Part shown: positions 33,711 to 44,885 of the stretch, piece by piece | How the letters are laid out: every line of letters begins with the position of its first letter | Numbering within the stretch: the first letter of the stretch is position 1 | Origin: Tenebrio molitor | Lineage: Eukaryota; Arthropoda; Insecta; Coleoptera; Tenebrionidae | NCBI RefSeq assembly: GCF_963966145.1 | Contig: NC_091046.1 | Coordinates: forward strand, 20,646,001 to 20,710,000 | DNA length: 64,000 nucleotides | Reading direction: 5' to 3' | Made by a program: the position numbers and the translations under genes | The notes under the pieces: generated by a model | What the model saw: only the letters and a program-made list of their open reading frames with translations | Database searches by the model: none | Told to the model about the DNA's origin: nothing

Positions 33711-34240
33711 TAGCTAGGTACTGTTATTTTTTTTTTTTTTAATTTTAAACCTACCTCTTCTCACCGTTATTACCGTACCGTACAGTTACTTGGGGATGAT
33801 TAGTGGTCCTAGGTAAGTATACCTAGAAGGACCGGGAAAATCCAATAATCCATTTGTTATCGAAAGAGTCAAAATTCCTGGTACTCATTATAAAATTTCC
33901 AGTACGGACTATCAAGCTGCAAACGTTTGGAACCATCGAAATCAGGTATTATTTACGACATTTGTGTTGGTTCTTGCTGTTATGAAATAAAAACTTTATT
34001 AATTATGATTGAGTGGTTGATTGATCAGAAAATTAACTTGTTTTATAGGTAGGTATAGATAAGTACATGGTTATGATTTATAATTTATAAGTCTTTTTTT
34101 AAGATGCTTCTTATAGGTAAATTTCGGCTACTTCTCGAGTCAGTTATTTCGGGCAACATTCCATTCAAATATGTAACATACTCGTATTTCTAAAGTATCT
34201 ATCATTTTATCGTACCAGTACATATTTAGAATCATCTTCT
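33711..34240. other. Intronic stretch, nothing recognised
   Basis: This is AT-rich, with a long T run at 33725. No support for a gene was found. Confidence 0.5.
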
Positions 34241-34627
34241 TCAATAACACAATACATATTTTAAGTCACATTGTGTAGGTACAATAAAATAACATTTTTG
34301 GAGATTGCTCATAAGCAGTTGACCTTGAACCTGGTATATATAATTGTCATTTTCTTTTAATAATATTTTATTATCTTCCCTGGGATTCATTTCCAAATAT
34401 TTAAAAAAAAATTCTATTGCCGTTTTGATGTCGGTCTTTCGAGCAGCAAATGGACATTTGATTTCAACAATTAAGTCCAAATCAACCAATCCATCTGGTG
34501 ATGCCCCCAAAAATGTTTTCTCAATGTCTACAAATAAACCGCACGAACATAGACCCGTTATTTCTTCCAATTTTTGTTTTGCTTTTTCTTCGTTGTCAAT
34601 ACACCATTGCAGTGATTCAGGTAATTA
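34241..34627 (-). pseudogene. YqaJ-type nuclease domain remnant
   Basis: The minus-strand frame runs from about 34627 (ESLQWCIDNEEKAKQKLEEI) through CGLFVDIEKTFLGASPDGLV and VEIKCPFAARK to YQVQGQLLMSN, ending at 34241. The GASPDG, then VEIKCP, then YxxQxQ order is the signature of YqaJ-like exonucleases of the PD-(D/E)XK fold: Asp in SPDG, Glu-x-Lys in EIK, and Gln in the last helix. In invertebrates such domains often travel with mobile elements. From memory they can accompany the MULE-type transposase seen at 44886. The N-terminal part is missing and an extra stop follows, so this is a fragment. A host gene exon is less likely. Confidence 0.7.
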
Positions 34628-35065
34628 ATTAAATTTTAATTTTTCGAGTCGACATAAAATATCTTTTATCGTAGGTATTTGCAGGTTCTTCCAAGAATAT
34701 AATCTCCAGTGGTTTCTAAGCCAGCCGATTACTGGCAATATCTGGATTCATACGACCATAATGGGCCCTATTAAAATCCTCGAAGATTATCAATATTTTT
34801 CTTGTAAATATTCAAGTAACTTCTTAGTGCACAGGACAAAATGCAAAACTTCACGAACAATTGGTAAATGTTTTTTTTTTACCTACAATATGAAGATTCA
34901 GGTATAATAAGTGAAACGACCCTTCCAAATGTTTACCAAAAATATTGCAGGTAAACAAGAAGGTAGAGAATATCGACATCGACATAGTGTTATTACTTAC
35001 TACAATTTTTTCAGATAACCAACTTTACAACTTTCATTAATTAATTTCTTTTATATAAGTATGCC

Positions 35066-38000
35066 ATGCCTATGTCAACATCATCTGATATTTCTCTTGA
35101 CGAAAATGATAGTTTTTTTGAATTTAAATATCCTCAAGACTCAAGATTTCGTTTACGAACTACCCACTGGAAAATTAGTGACAAAGATTTAACCGACGTT
35201 AATATAAATCTTGACCAAAAATTCGGAAATGTCAAGAAATGTCACAATACAATTTCTGAAGATAAATTAGTTTTTCAATGTGAAGAGTGCAACAGGAACT
35301 TTAAAAATGAAAAGGGTCTTAAAATTAATAGAACAAGAATCCATCGAATAATGGGCCAATCTGTTTTGTGTGAATCATTTTCCTCAAAAAGTGATAAAAC
35401 AAGAAGGAAAAATGAAACAATCAATCAAACTCCACCTACTTCCATGGATTATGAGAAACAATCCGGATCAGAAGATAGTCAACCTGATGGATCTCAACGA
35501 TTACGTTGTACTCTATGTCCTGGAAAATCATTTAAGGATAACAACAGATTGAAAATTCACGTAGATAAGTATCATGTCGATAATAATCTATCAACTTCTT
35601 CTACTTCTTCAACCGAATCAATAACAAAATTGCTAATTAATTTGAAACTTCAGTTACCAACTATTAGAAGATTGCCGAAAGCTTGTAGACATTTAGCTGC
35701 GGATAAATTAAGTTCCATTATTAATAATTGTCTTTCGACCAAATCATTATCATCCTTTGAGAATCTTTTGCTTTTTTCGTATAGAGCTTTCAATGTAGTA
35801 GAGAAATCTGATAAGTCGTTGAATAAGCATATAAAAGAAAATCTTTCTAATTTTGAAGTACCTCAAATACGAACTGGTTCTAAGAAACGTACAAATTTAT
35901 CATTAGCTAAGAAAGTAGAAGCAAAAGTAGCCGATTTTGATATCAGAGGAGCTGTTAAATTATTGTCCTCGGATGACTCATTAGCTTCATTCAACGAAGA
36001 TGTTGCCGAAGAACTTAAAAAAAAACATTCTTCACCATCTCGCGAACTTTTTTTCCCAGACCCTTCCAAACCAGGAGACATTAGTTTAATAGTCAATGAG
36101 CAAAACGTTCGAGAAGCTATCAATTCATTTCCTGTCGGTTCTTCACCAGGTTTAGATGGCATGAGACCACAATACTTGAAAGATATCATATCTTTGTCAG
36201 CGGGTGAAGCAGGTCAGAGGGCACTAAGAGCTTTAACCAAACTGTGCAATTTTTTATTATCTGGGCAACTTCCTTGGTGGTGCGTCTTTATGTGCCCTTA
36301 ACAAGAAAGATGGAGGACTTAGACCGATCGCTATCGGAAACTGTTTGCGAAGATTGACCTCAAAGCTAGCCTGTTTTCAAAGTCGAAATATTGTAAATTC
36401 GTATTTATCTCCACACCAACTCGGAGTTGCAACTAAACTAGGATGTGAAGCAGCAATTCATACCACACGAACCTTTGTTAATAACGATCAAAACCGTGTC
36501 AAAGTTCTTCTTAAATTAGATTTCAAAAATGCCTTTAACTCAGTCGAACGGGATTGTATTCTGAAAGAAGTCCAATGTCATACCCCACTTCTGTACCCTT
36601 ATCTTTATCAATGCTATAGAAATCCTTCAACTTTATTTTTCGGTAATCATTTAATTTCTTCTTCTGTTGGAGCCCAGCAAGGAGATCCCTGCGGTCCCAT
36701 GATTTTTAGTCTTGCCATTCAACCAATTATTTTATCTTTGGATTCTCAAATGAATATATGGTATTTAGATGATGGAACCTTAGCTGATTACCCGGAAGTA
36801 GTTTTATCAGACTTTAAGAAAGTTATCAATTTATCTCAGGAAATTGGCCTTGAATTAAACTTTAACAAATGCGAGATCTTTTGCTGTTCTGGAGACACAG
36901 ATTTAAAAGTCATAAAGGAATTTCAAAATTTAGCACCAGGCATTAAAATTTGTGACCGAGAAAGTTTATCTCTTTTAGGCTCTCCAATCTTTGACCAAGG
37001 TTTCAAAAACACCGTCGAAAAAACTATAATTACTGTTGAAAATCTTTTAAACAAAGCTGAACTCCTTAACAGACACGTGGCTTATACTTTAATCAAAAAC
37101 TGTCTTTTTATACCAAAATTTAATTTTTTATTAAGAACAACTCCATTTTGGAAATTTTCTAATTATGTTAATTCAATTGATTCTTCTTTAAAGTATTGTT
37201 TAGAGAGAATACTTAATTTACGTTTAACTGATTTACAATGGCGTCAGTCCACTTTACCGATTAGATTTGGTGGTCTGGGAATTCGTCGCATTTCCGATAT
37301 TTGCCTCCCTGCTTTCCTATCTTCAATTAATGGGGTTAAAAAGCTTGTTTCTTTATTACTAAACTCAAAGGATAATGAGCTTAATATTCACCATTATGAT
37401 GAAGCTTTAGCAGTCTGGGGTGTAGCAAATGAGAAAGAAATACCAACAATCCCACAATTTCAGAAGAATTGGGATAATATTAATATCAAAGGAATAATTG
37501 CCAATGACTTAATCTTTAATTCACCTAGAGACTTGGCTCGTTTTAAGGCTTTGCAATGCAGAGAATCAGGATCTTGGTTACATGCAATACCTTCTCCTAA
37601 TATTGGTACTCTTTTAGATAACACTTCCTTCCAAGTTTGTATTGGTTTAAGATTGGGTTGTAATCTTTGTACACCTCATATTTGCAAATGCAATGCGAAA
37701 GTTGACGAAATTGGCACCCACGGTCTAAGTTGTTTCAAAAGCAGTGGTAGATTTTCAAGACACACTGAAATTAATTCCATTATCAACCGGTCTTTAACTT
37801 CAATTCATGTGAATTCAACTTTAGAACCAAACGGACTGTCTCGGGATGACGGAAAACGCCCAGATGGGATGACTTTAGTACCGTGGATTAAAGGTCAACC
37901 TTTGGTTTGGGACGTTACTGTTGTAGATACACTTGCAGACAGTTACGTTTTGAAATCATCTGAAGTCGCAGGTTCTGCCGCTGAAATGGCTTGCAAACGC

Positions 38001-38261
38001 AAACATAGCAAATATAGTTCAATCATTTCGTCAAACTACGTGTTTAAAGGTTTAGCATTTGAAACCTTAGGCCCTTGGTGCATAGAAGCCATCGATTTCA
38101 TTAATGTCATCGGAAACCGACTTATCGCGGAATCAGGCGATTCAAAATCAAAGAAATTCCTTTTCGAGAGGATTTCCCTTGCCATTCAACGTGGAAACGC
38201 TGCAAGCATTCGGGGCACTTTTCCAGATTCCGCAATATTATCGGAAATTTTTGTATTATAA
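35066..38261 (+). pseudogene. Non-LTR retrotransposon with RLE-type endonuclease (R2-like clade)
   Basis: Two frames of 411 and 638 codons form one polyprotein broken by a frameshift near 36275-36285. The N-terminal zinc fingers are C72/C75 with H93 (the first His is N88, so this finger is damaged) and an intact C2H2 at C148, C151, H165, H170. Reverse-transcriptase blocks follow: SSPGLDGMRPQYLKD, then in the second frame LNKKDGGLRPIAIGN, KLDFKNAFNSVERD, GAQQGDPCGPMIFSLAIQ and the active site YLDDGT (second-frame residues 140-145). Near the C-terminus come a Cys/His knuckle (CNLC, CKC, GTHGLSC) and KRPDGM...VWDVTVVD, the PD..D pattern of a restriction-like endonuclease. Such elements nick the target and prime reverse transcription there. 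The exact clade is uncertain; R2-, R4- and Utopia-type elements are candidates. AATAAA at about 38327 and an A-rich tail end near 38345. Confidence 0.88.
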
Positions 38262-38395
38262 AACAAAAATGTTTATGTAATTGTTGTTATTAATTCATTA
38301 TATTTCATAATTTCTTTTATTATTTTAATAAAAATAAAAAAATAGTTATTTTTATATTAAGTGCGCGAAGAGAGTGTTTTTTGTGCATGAAAAGG

Positions 38396-38440
38396 TCTTT
38401 TACGCCGAGACGAAGGTCGAGGCAGTATAAGCCTTTGATC
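38396..38440. repeat. Hairpin with GA/GA, GAAG-loop tip (H14)
   Basis: 38404-38423 reads GCC, GA, GAC, loop GAAG, GTC, GA, GGC. Weak arms (AAAGGTCTTTTAC against AGTATAAGCCTTT) extend it. Confidence 0.7.
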
Positions 38441-38592
38441 TAAGACGTGCGGCCAGCACACTACAGCCTTTTGGATCGGCCGACAATTTATTTTTTGTTA
38501 ATAACTTATTAAGCAATCAACTAAACTGTCAACCGATCAAAATTCTGCAGTGCGCTGTCTGTAGTGACTTTTGACCGGCCGACAGTTTTTAA

Positions 38593-39500
38593 GGATGAAC
38601 TGGAGTAACAGTCTCAGCAAAAAGTTGCGGAATTCTTATAATGCTATAAAACGTTTATTACGTGGAATCAATATTTGAAAAAAAAGTTTTTAATTTTTGG
38701 AAACGAAATGTAATCAGTTGCAAGCAAATTTTGTATTTATTTTCTTGATATTTAGATAATTACTTACATGTGATTTTACAATCTTTTGACTAAGACTGTT
38801 CGTAAAAGTAAACAGAAGCACACTGAGTTAAATTTTCATTGCATTTCTGTTAAAGTTCTTAACGTAACTGTAGTAAAACGTGCGATATGAGTGTAATATT
38901 GCATACCGACGTCCATTATACCGGGTATCAACCACCAAACCTGGCCATGCGCACATTACACATATTAAAATAATATATGAGTTGCTATGAAACATATTAT
39001 TGTTTCGTCAAATTTGCCCAATAATTGAGCATAATACTGCTCTGTGATCGTTCTTCCCTTTCCCAAATTTCAAAAGTATTTCTACTTTCTACGTTACCTA
39101 CATCAAAAGTTTCCTGATGGCATTGTTTGTACGGATGATAATTATAGCTGTCAATATGACATTACACAATAATATATTTCAAGCAACTTTTATATTATTT
39201 TAATATGTGTAATGTGCCTATGCCCAGGTTTGGTGGTTGATACCCGGTATGCAGGTACATAACCTCAAAAACCGTGTTTTTCCACATATAATTAGTAATT
39301 ACTTGGCAAATCCTCGACTAACTTTTTTTGTAAATTCATTAGAAAATTCTACGATATCGATACTTTGTGTGAAAAATTTAAGAAAAATTGGCCATTTTGA
39401 AATATGTTTTTTATCAATTTAAATACGAGCATGGATAGAAGGACTATTGTACCAATTTTGAGCAATTTTCGCCATTTTTCAATGTTACTCCAGTTCATCC
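38593..39500. mobile_element. TTAA-flanked TIR element, about 908 bases
   Basis: GGATGAACTGGAGTAACA at the left is the exact complement of TGTTACTCCAGTTCATCC at the right. Both ends touch TTAA (38589-38592 and 39501-39504), the target of piggyBac-like and Kolobok transposons. There is no transposase. The outer flanks (TTTTGACCGGCCGACAG and GTGTGCGGCCAATC) belong to a further, older inverted structure starting near 38445. Confidence 0.8.
38921..39247. mobile_element. TA-flanked MITE nested in 38593-39500
   Basis: CCGGGTATCAACCACCAAAC and its complement ending GGTGGTTGATACCCGG are flanked by TA (38919-38920 and 39248-39249). A second inverted pair (CACATTACACATATTAAAAT) continues the arms. Confidence 0.88.
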
Positions 39501-39548
39501 TTAACGAAGTAGTGTGCGGCCAATCTAAAAGTTACCTACTAAGCTATA

Positions 39549-39974
39549 CAGGATGTGTCTGAAATACGTGTGTTAATTTTAACCAGTGGAAGAACACGCC
39601 AAATCATGGAACTCTTCTCTATAACATTTTTACGAAAAAGCAATACAAATTGAATAAAATTTGGAATAAATTAACCATCAAAGTCTATACCCGCCTATGC
39701 GTAAGGGCGAAAATTTTCTGTTGTGATAGAAACAGAGCTTTGTTAAAAAGTTCCATTGTTATAGAAAAAAATAAATAATCAAAATTTAGATTCTCATGGT
39801 TACAAAAAATAGAAACTAGTTAATCACACAAAACGACTCATTTGCTAAAAATTGTGGGGCAAAAAATCTTGGAATACTTTTACGAATTTTACAAAATGTT
39901 ATAGAGAAAAGTTTCATATTTTGGCGAGTTCTTTCACTGGTTAAAATTAACACACGTATTTCAGAAACACCCTG
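39549..39974. mobile_element. TA-flanked MITE, CAGGATGTGTCTGAAAT ends
   Basis: CAGGATGTGTCTGAAATACG and TGTGTTAATTTTAACCAGTG on the left are mirrored on the right to ACGTATTTCAGAAACACCCTG. TA lies on both sides. The arms exceed 90 bases, through AACTCTTCTCTATAACATTT. Confidence 0.88.
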
Positions 39975-40480
39975 TATATAATGCAAAAATTGAGATTTGG
40001 CGTTTTGTTATATTATAAACAGCTTTGGGCCATATCGGAAATGTAATCAAGCGCACAATAATTTCTTATACAATTCCTCATAAGTCATAACAGTTGAAAG
40101 GCAAATGAATATTTATTTCAGAACACACCGATTTAATGATAGACGACGGTATTGAAAAGGTGACTGCCTATTTATTGGATGTTCAAAGTAAATACGTCTC
40201 TACATGCAAATGTACCGAAGTTTGATAAGTCTGGGATACCAAAAAAGAACGAGAGTTTGCTAAATTTCGTTGGATTATAAGTTATAACACAATAAATAAA
40301 AATTATAGTAAATGGAAATTGTAGATTTGCCCAAAATTGAGCTTAAATAAATCATAAGTAGGATCCTGTTTCCATTTTTGAATTATTTGTGTATTTTAAA
40401 CTTCTTAGTTTAGGTAACACTGTAACAGCTATTTTTTCATTAAATCATTGCAGAACAGATAATTTGGTTAACGTACTTAC
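39975..40480. other. Intron just downstream of the second netrin exon
   Basis: No feature was recognised. The splice donor of the exon (GTAAGT, 40475-40480 on the minus strand) is at its edge. Confidence 0.5.
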
Positions 40481-40669
40481 GTTTACAGGCCTTGCGATGA
40501 GTAATTTGTTTAGTGGGGTCTCGGTAGTATCCTTCTCTGCAATAGTGGCAATGCCTCCCCGCGGTATAGTGGCGACATTTAAGACACACACCACCGGAAA
40601 CTCTTCCAGATAATTTATAAAGTTCCATATTAAATCGACATCGGCGGGCGTGCTGATTGCACTCACAAG
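40481..40669 (-). CDS. Netrin, exon for the second laminin-type EGF domain
   Basis: The minus-strand translation contains CECNQHARRCRFNMELYKLS, then GRVSGGVCLKCRHYTAGRHC and HYCREGYYRDPTKQITHRK. This is the highly conserved second laminin EGF-like repeat of netrins; the RCRFNMELYKLSG block is diagnostic. The 189-base exon starts after an AG acceptor (40670-40671 on the minus strand) and ends at GTAAGT. Its intron phases match the next exon at 2832-2981, so the intervening intron is about 37.5 kb. Netrin domain order is laminin-N, three EGF repeats, then NTR. The laminin-N and first EGF exons should lie upstream (above 40669) but were not recognised up to 64000. Confidence 0.95.
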
Positions 40670-40897
40670 CTGAAACAATAATAAAGTCAGACAAATTGAA
40701 CCCCGCAAGCATAAATTTTCGTTATTGCATGCATCGAAAACATCAAAAAAAGTAAAATGAATGACGACATGTGAATCTGGCAGGACCGTAGGCAAAATCC
40801 ACTTCTCATTAGAGTCCTGCATTTCGTGGATGTTACCCTCGAGCCTACAGGGAAAACAAGGTATTCTGTTTCTGACATCGCATTGTATTTCAAATTA

Positions 40898-41026
40898 TGC
40901 AGACTATGAATACACTAGTTCTCGTATTTACACTTCCAAAATCATCTTATCCAGGCATAAAAATATACATAAGAGATAATTATGTAAACAGTTTATGAAC
41001 GATTTTTCTTTGAATTATACATGTAT
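40898..41026 (+). repeat. Recent duplication, copy 1 (partner 42814-42935)
   Basis: GATACACTAGTTCTCGTATT-like sequence leads into AAAATATACATAAGAGATAA and TTTTCTTTGAATTATACATG. The last 85 bases are almost identical to 42851-42935 in the same orientation, about 1.9 kb away. Confidence 0.8.
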
Positions 41027-41126
41027 ATGAAAAAAAAATGGAAAATATAATTATTATTGAATCATAAACTAAGCAGGTATGTACTAGGAAATATCTTATT
41101 CATGTATTTATTTCTTAAAAGCTTTA

Positions 41127-41288
41127 GGGCCAGTTTACAGAAGCGAAATTAAGTTAATCGTAATCAAATGCGAGATTAACTGAACACGTGATCAGAGTGA
41201 ACCAATCGAAGTTTCGGATTCGTGGGTTAATCGCGCATTAAAATTTAATTCGAATTAAATATTTAATTATCTTTCTATAAACTGGCCC
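41127..41288. mobile_element. MITE with TTA target duplication, GGGCCAGTTTA ends
   Basis: GGGCCAGTTTACAG and TATAAACTGGCCC are inverted ends, each next to TTA (41124-41126 and 41289-41291). The interior pairs GATTAACTG-type blocks. Three-base TTA targets and GGGCCAGT ends suggest a PIF/Harbinger derivative related to family M2. Confidence 0.75.
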
Positions 41289-41453
41289 TTAGTGTATCTG
41301 TCTAAAATGGACAAAATTATAATCAATATAGCTTTTAAAACACAAAAAGATCGAAATTTGATGTAAATGGATTTAGATTTGGAAATAAAATATTTACTAC
41401 TTATCAGTAAAGAGCGTTATTTAAAAAAAAATTAAAGGGATAAGGGCCAGTTT

Positions 41454-41578
41454 CATAATAAACTTAAAGTCGGCTTTATCTTAACGTGACTTTAATGGAT
41501 TGTTGCAACAATATGTTTCTATGGTAAATGGTGAACTTTAATGTTAAAGTAACTTTAGGCTGATTATGAAATTGAGGG
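41454..41578. mobile_element. MITE family M2, copy 2
   Basis: This is the inverse of 22526-22672 and shares GTTGCAACAATATG and GGTAAATGGT. The ends are GGGCCAGTTTCATAATAAAC and TGATTATGAAATTGAGGG. TAA lies on both sides. The end sequence is nearly that of the MITE at 41127. Confidence 0.8.
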
Positions 41579-41952
41579 TAAATTTTACTTTTAACTTCAT
41601 ATTGTAAAAAAAATCATTTAATAACAGTTACAAAATGGAAGATAATTTGTTAATTATTATTGAAGCGTATTATGCAGTCAGCAGAATGTATTCAATATCG
41701 GTGTTTATCCTAATTATAGGACTAATCAATTTGGCATTAAATTTTACTTAACAAGAACAGTAAATACATAATCCAATTTGACACAAAACAATAGCCGATG
41801 TTGACATAGCAATTTTACCGTCAATTTTTACTGGCTAATTTTACACCCGTGCTCATATGAGTGCATACCGCAATTTTTAATATATGGTTTGTATGATTAT
41901 TTACAAGTGAGGAACAAATAAAATATTCAACAATACACGCAAGGTAACGAGC

Positions 41953-42027
41953 TTTACTGGCTCCAGAAGGTGACAGGCTCGTCTACGACTCGCCAGTCAT
42001 ATCCTTCTGTCCGCCAGTAAAAACCCT
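41953..42027. repeat. Foldback hairpin with TC/TC tip (H15)
   Basis: TTTACTGGCTCCAGAAGG pairs with CCTTCTGTCCGCCAGTAAA. The tip at 41972-41999 reads TGACAGGC, TC, GTC, loop TAC, GAC, TC, GCCAGTCA. On the other strand it is GA/GA with a GTA loop. Confidence 0.8.
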
Positions 42028-42055
42028 TTTATCATGCTAGTAATGTTAAATATTA

Positions 42056-42594
42056 GGCTGTCCAGAAAGTTCTGAGCGTTTTTGTGGTATTCTCTTTCAC
42101 GATATAAAATAAATGTAAAATCAATTGGTAATTTTTGCTAGTTTTTTAAAATATGAAGTACACTTGTCCATAAACAATTTGACGTTTCTCAGTTAAATAA
42201 TTTTCAATTGATTACATTCTGGTAATTGATTGTCTACATGGAAAAAGAACGAAATTGTAATTTAATGTTATATGAATTTAAATGTGGACATTCAGCGGCA
42301 GCAGCCACAAGAAATATATGTAGAATTGAAGGTGCGGGGACGGTAAGTCTACTTGTCGACGATGGCTTGCGAAATTTCTAAATGGGGAAGAAGGTCTTAA
42401 AGATAAGAATCGTTCGGGACGAAAGAGCGCATCTTCTATCGTCGTGGAATTGAGCTTTTGGGACAAAGATGGTTGGAAGTCATTGACAATAACGGCGAAT
42501 ATTTAGTTTAATTGTTGTTTAATTTTTTAAGTAATAGGTATTTATTTATTTTTATCTGTTTTTCTAAAAAACGCTCAGAACTTTCTGGATACCC
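42056..42594 (+). mobile_element. Internally deleted mariner element
   Basis: The ends GGCTGTCCAGAAAGTTCTGA and TCAGAACTTTCTGGATACCC are inverted repeats flanked by TA. From 42238 the frame MEKERNCNLMLYEF and KCGHSAAAATRNICRIEG, then after a shift RRWLAKFLNGEEGLKDKNR, gives the N-terminal helix-turn-helix region of a mariner transposase (compare the GHSA-ATRNI motif). The catalytic domain is deleted. The start at 42238 is chosen because it precedes the conserved block directly. Confidence 0.85.
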
Positions 42595-42813
42595 TAATGC
42601 TATTGGACGCTAGTGTCATCGTGCTATCATACATTCTAAAACGACCTTTATGCATTAATAACCTCAATTTTGATTGTTATGTCAACTTTGAAAATGTGAA
42701 TGTCAGATTTACATACAAAACATTCAAGAAGTTTTAAAAGACAGACAAATTGAATAGAAAGAGGTTTTAATTAATAAAAAATAAATTAATAAAAATTAAA
42801 AACTTAATATTAT

Positions 42814-42935
42814 GCAAACTATTGATACACTAGTTCTCGTATTTGCACTTATCATCTTATCCAGGTATAAAAATATACATAAGAGATAATTATGTAAACA
42901 GTTTATGAACGATTTTTCTTTGAATTATACATGTT
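42814..42935 (+). repeat. Recent duplication, copy 2 (partner 40898-41026)
   Basis: Same orientation as the partner. One base-poor difference occurs near the start, where the partner has CACTTCCAAAATCATC and this copy CACTTATCATC. Confidence 0.8.
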
Positions 42936-43009
42936 TAGCCTTGAGTGCATAGAAAGACATAGATTTCTGAAGTACTTCTGGGGTAATGAGGACCAAGTAC
43001 CAACTAATG

Positions 43010-43625
43010 AGTCAAGAGCTCATCCCTGTTACGTCACACCAACCGACACCGTTGTAAATTCCTTACAAGAAGGCCCCACATGTTTTCTATGGGATTAACT
43101 GCGACTTGGCCAGTCCAGGACATTTATTTTATTATCTTTAAACCAAGTCGCCACCCTATGAGTAGTATGGACTGAACAGTTGTCGTGTTGAAAAATATAA
43201 TTTCCATCGGGATAAGTGGCTAACACAGAGGGCAACATGACATTTTCGAGGATCATAATACTGGTCACTGGTCAATCTTTCCTCGACATGCACCATAACA
43301 CCAGAACTAATTGCAGAAATCCATGCCCAAATATTCACTGAAAATTGCCCGGAACGCTGAACACCTTGAACGTAGCGTTGCTCGTAGCGGGTACCTCGTG
43401 GCCTGTAGACCCTCAAACGACCATTGGGGGAGGATTGGAAAACTTCTTAATCATAAAAAATAACTGGATTCCAAAGGCGATCATCATGGGCTAAATGCCC
43501 CAGAGCAAAACCAAGTCTCAGTTCTTTATGGAGAGGTGTAAGGATAGGTTTTTGAACAGCGGAATGGTTTCGAAGACCAGCACCTTTAAGACGACGACGA
43601 GCAGTCACAACAGATTTTTATCCTA
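43010..43625 (-). pseudogene. Tc1-like transposase remnant, catalytic part
   Basis: On the minus strand, from about 43625 downward: RLKGAGLRNHSAVQKPILTP, ELRLGFALGHLAHDDRLWNP, VYRPRGTRYEQRYVQG, FSVNIWAWISAISSGVMVHV, GNYIFQHDNCSVH and, after a small deletion, NPIENMWGLL. These are the linker, the DDE region with QHDN around the second aspartate and NPIEN with the third acidic residue, in the order of a Tc1 transposase. Stops and shifts at about 43430 and 43110 disable it. The N-terminal helix-turn-helix is not seen. The sequence at 43675-43750 shares blocks with the MITE at 61247. Confidence 0.85.
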
Positions 43626-44885
43626 CTGACATGCCAAAAATAAACATTTAAATGTCAAATAGTTTCAAACATCAATCATAAGGACAATAAAGCGTGGGTT
43701 ACATTGACATTTTTGAATTGGCATAAATTTGACATCTAAAATTCCGTGTCCGTAAGGCTATTCTATACAGGGGCCGCAAAATACTGATTTTTTATTGCAA
43801 AATTATAGCTTCATAAAGATATTTGAAGCGATTCACGATACACTTAACTAATCCTAATGTGTATCTCTAGGTCGCTCTGGGATTGCTTTTCGGTTAAATT
43901 TATCAGCTTTTTAGTAAAAAAATAAAATCCAAATTTTTTTATTGCACAATATATCCACTATTGTAAACAATTTTGGCCTAAACTTGAGGTCAATGGATAG
44001 AGGAAGCAAATCTACAGGTCGCCTTGGAAGTGAATTTTTCTTTATTTCAAACCTTTTTTGTATATTTCATTAAAAAAGGAAATAAATTTTATGTATATTT
44101 TCAGCAAATAGGCAACACACAATACGGTTAGCAATTTAGAGCTTAGGGATTAAAGGGTACCCTATTAGTAGGGTTGTCGGTGCAGTGTTACAAAGGTATA
44201 CAATAGACAGCATTGTTCTTATTATATTATGATAATCTACTTATTAAAGTAATATTTGCAATTTTTTTTAAAAACCATGATTTTTGCCAAATGATTCATG
44301 GGGACTTGGATCGAGTCGCACATATAAACTCTTATTAATTAATGGCGCTCTTTTAGAAATCCGCCAACATTTTATGATAAATTTTTGTGTCAGGGGTAGG
44401 TAGATGACATCTCATTGATCATTGTGAGCACAAGACAAATCAAGTACCCACTTTCAGGAAAAAATATCAAAAACACTTACAAAAATATGAACAGGAAGGT
44501 TGTTAGGGACTAGAAGGAGCAGTAATTATTATCAGGTATAATCTTCCATGACTAAGCTATGACATGGTGCCGAATTCTTATAAAATAAAGGGTGTGGTAC
44601 TTAGACATTTTAATAATGCGGAATTTATGCAGACCCAAATAATTTACCTGCTTCATCACAAGCACATATTTAGAAGTGGGTAGTTGAAAAATTCGACTCT
44701 ACTTGCATGTTTGCCAATGTATCCCAATTTCCAAGAAGGGCTCAGAATCCAGGCTAGGGGAGGTAATAAGTGAAGTCAAATAAACAAAATTGTTCTACTG
44801 ATCATTATTGCTTTCATAGTTGCCCTGACGTGAAAGTCTGCGATAAAGTGTTATTTTGAGTTATCCCTGTGATTTAGAATAAAAA
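43626..44885. other. Stretch between Tc1 and MULE relics, nothing recognised
   Basis: No further domain or TIR pair was seen. CAGGGGCCGCAAAATACTGA at 43768 could be one end of an element whose partner I did not find. Confidence 0.45.

Noticed and set aside
36270..36290. Programmed frameshift between the two LINE frames
   Set aside because: No slippery heptamer or downstream structure is evident, and related proteins are continuous through this point, so it looks like a mutation.
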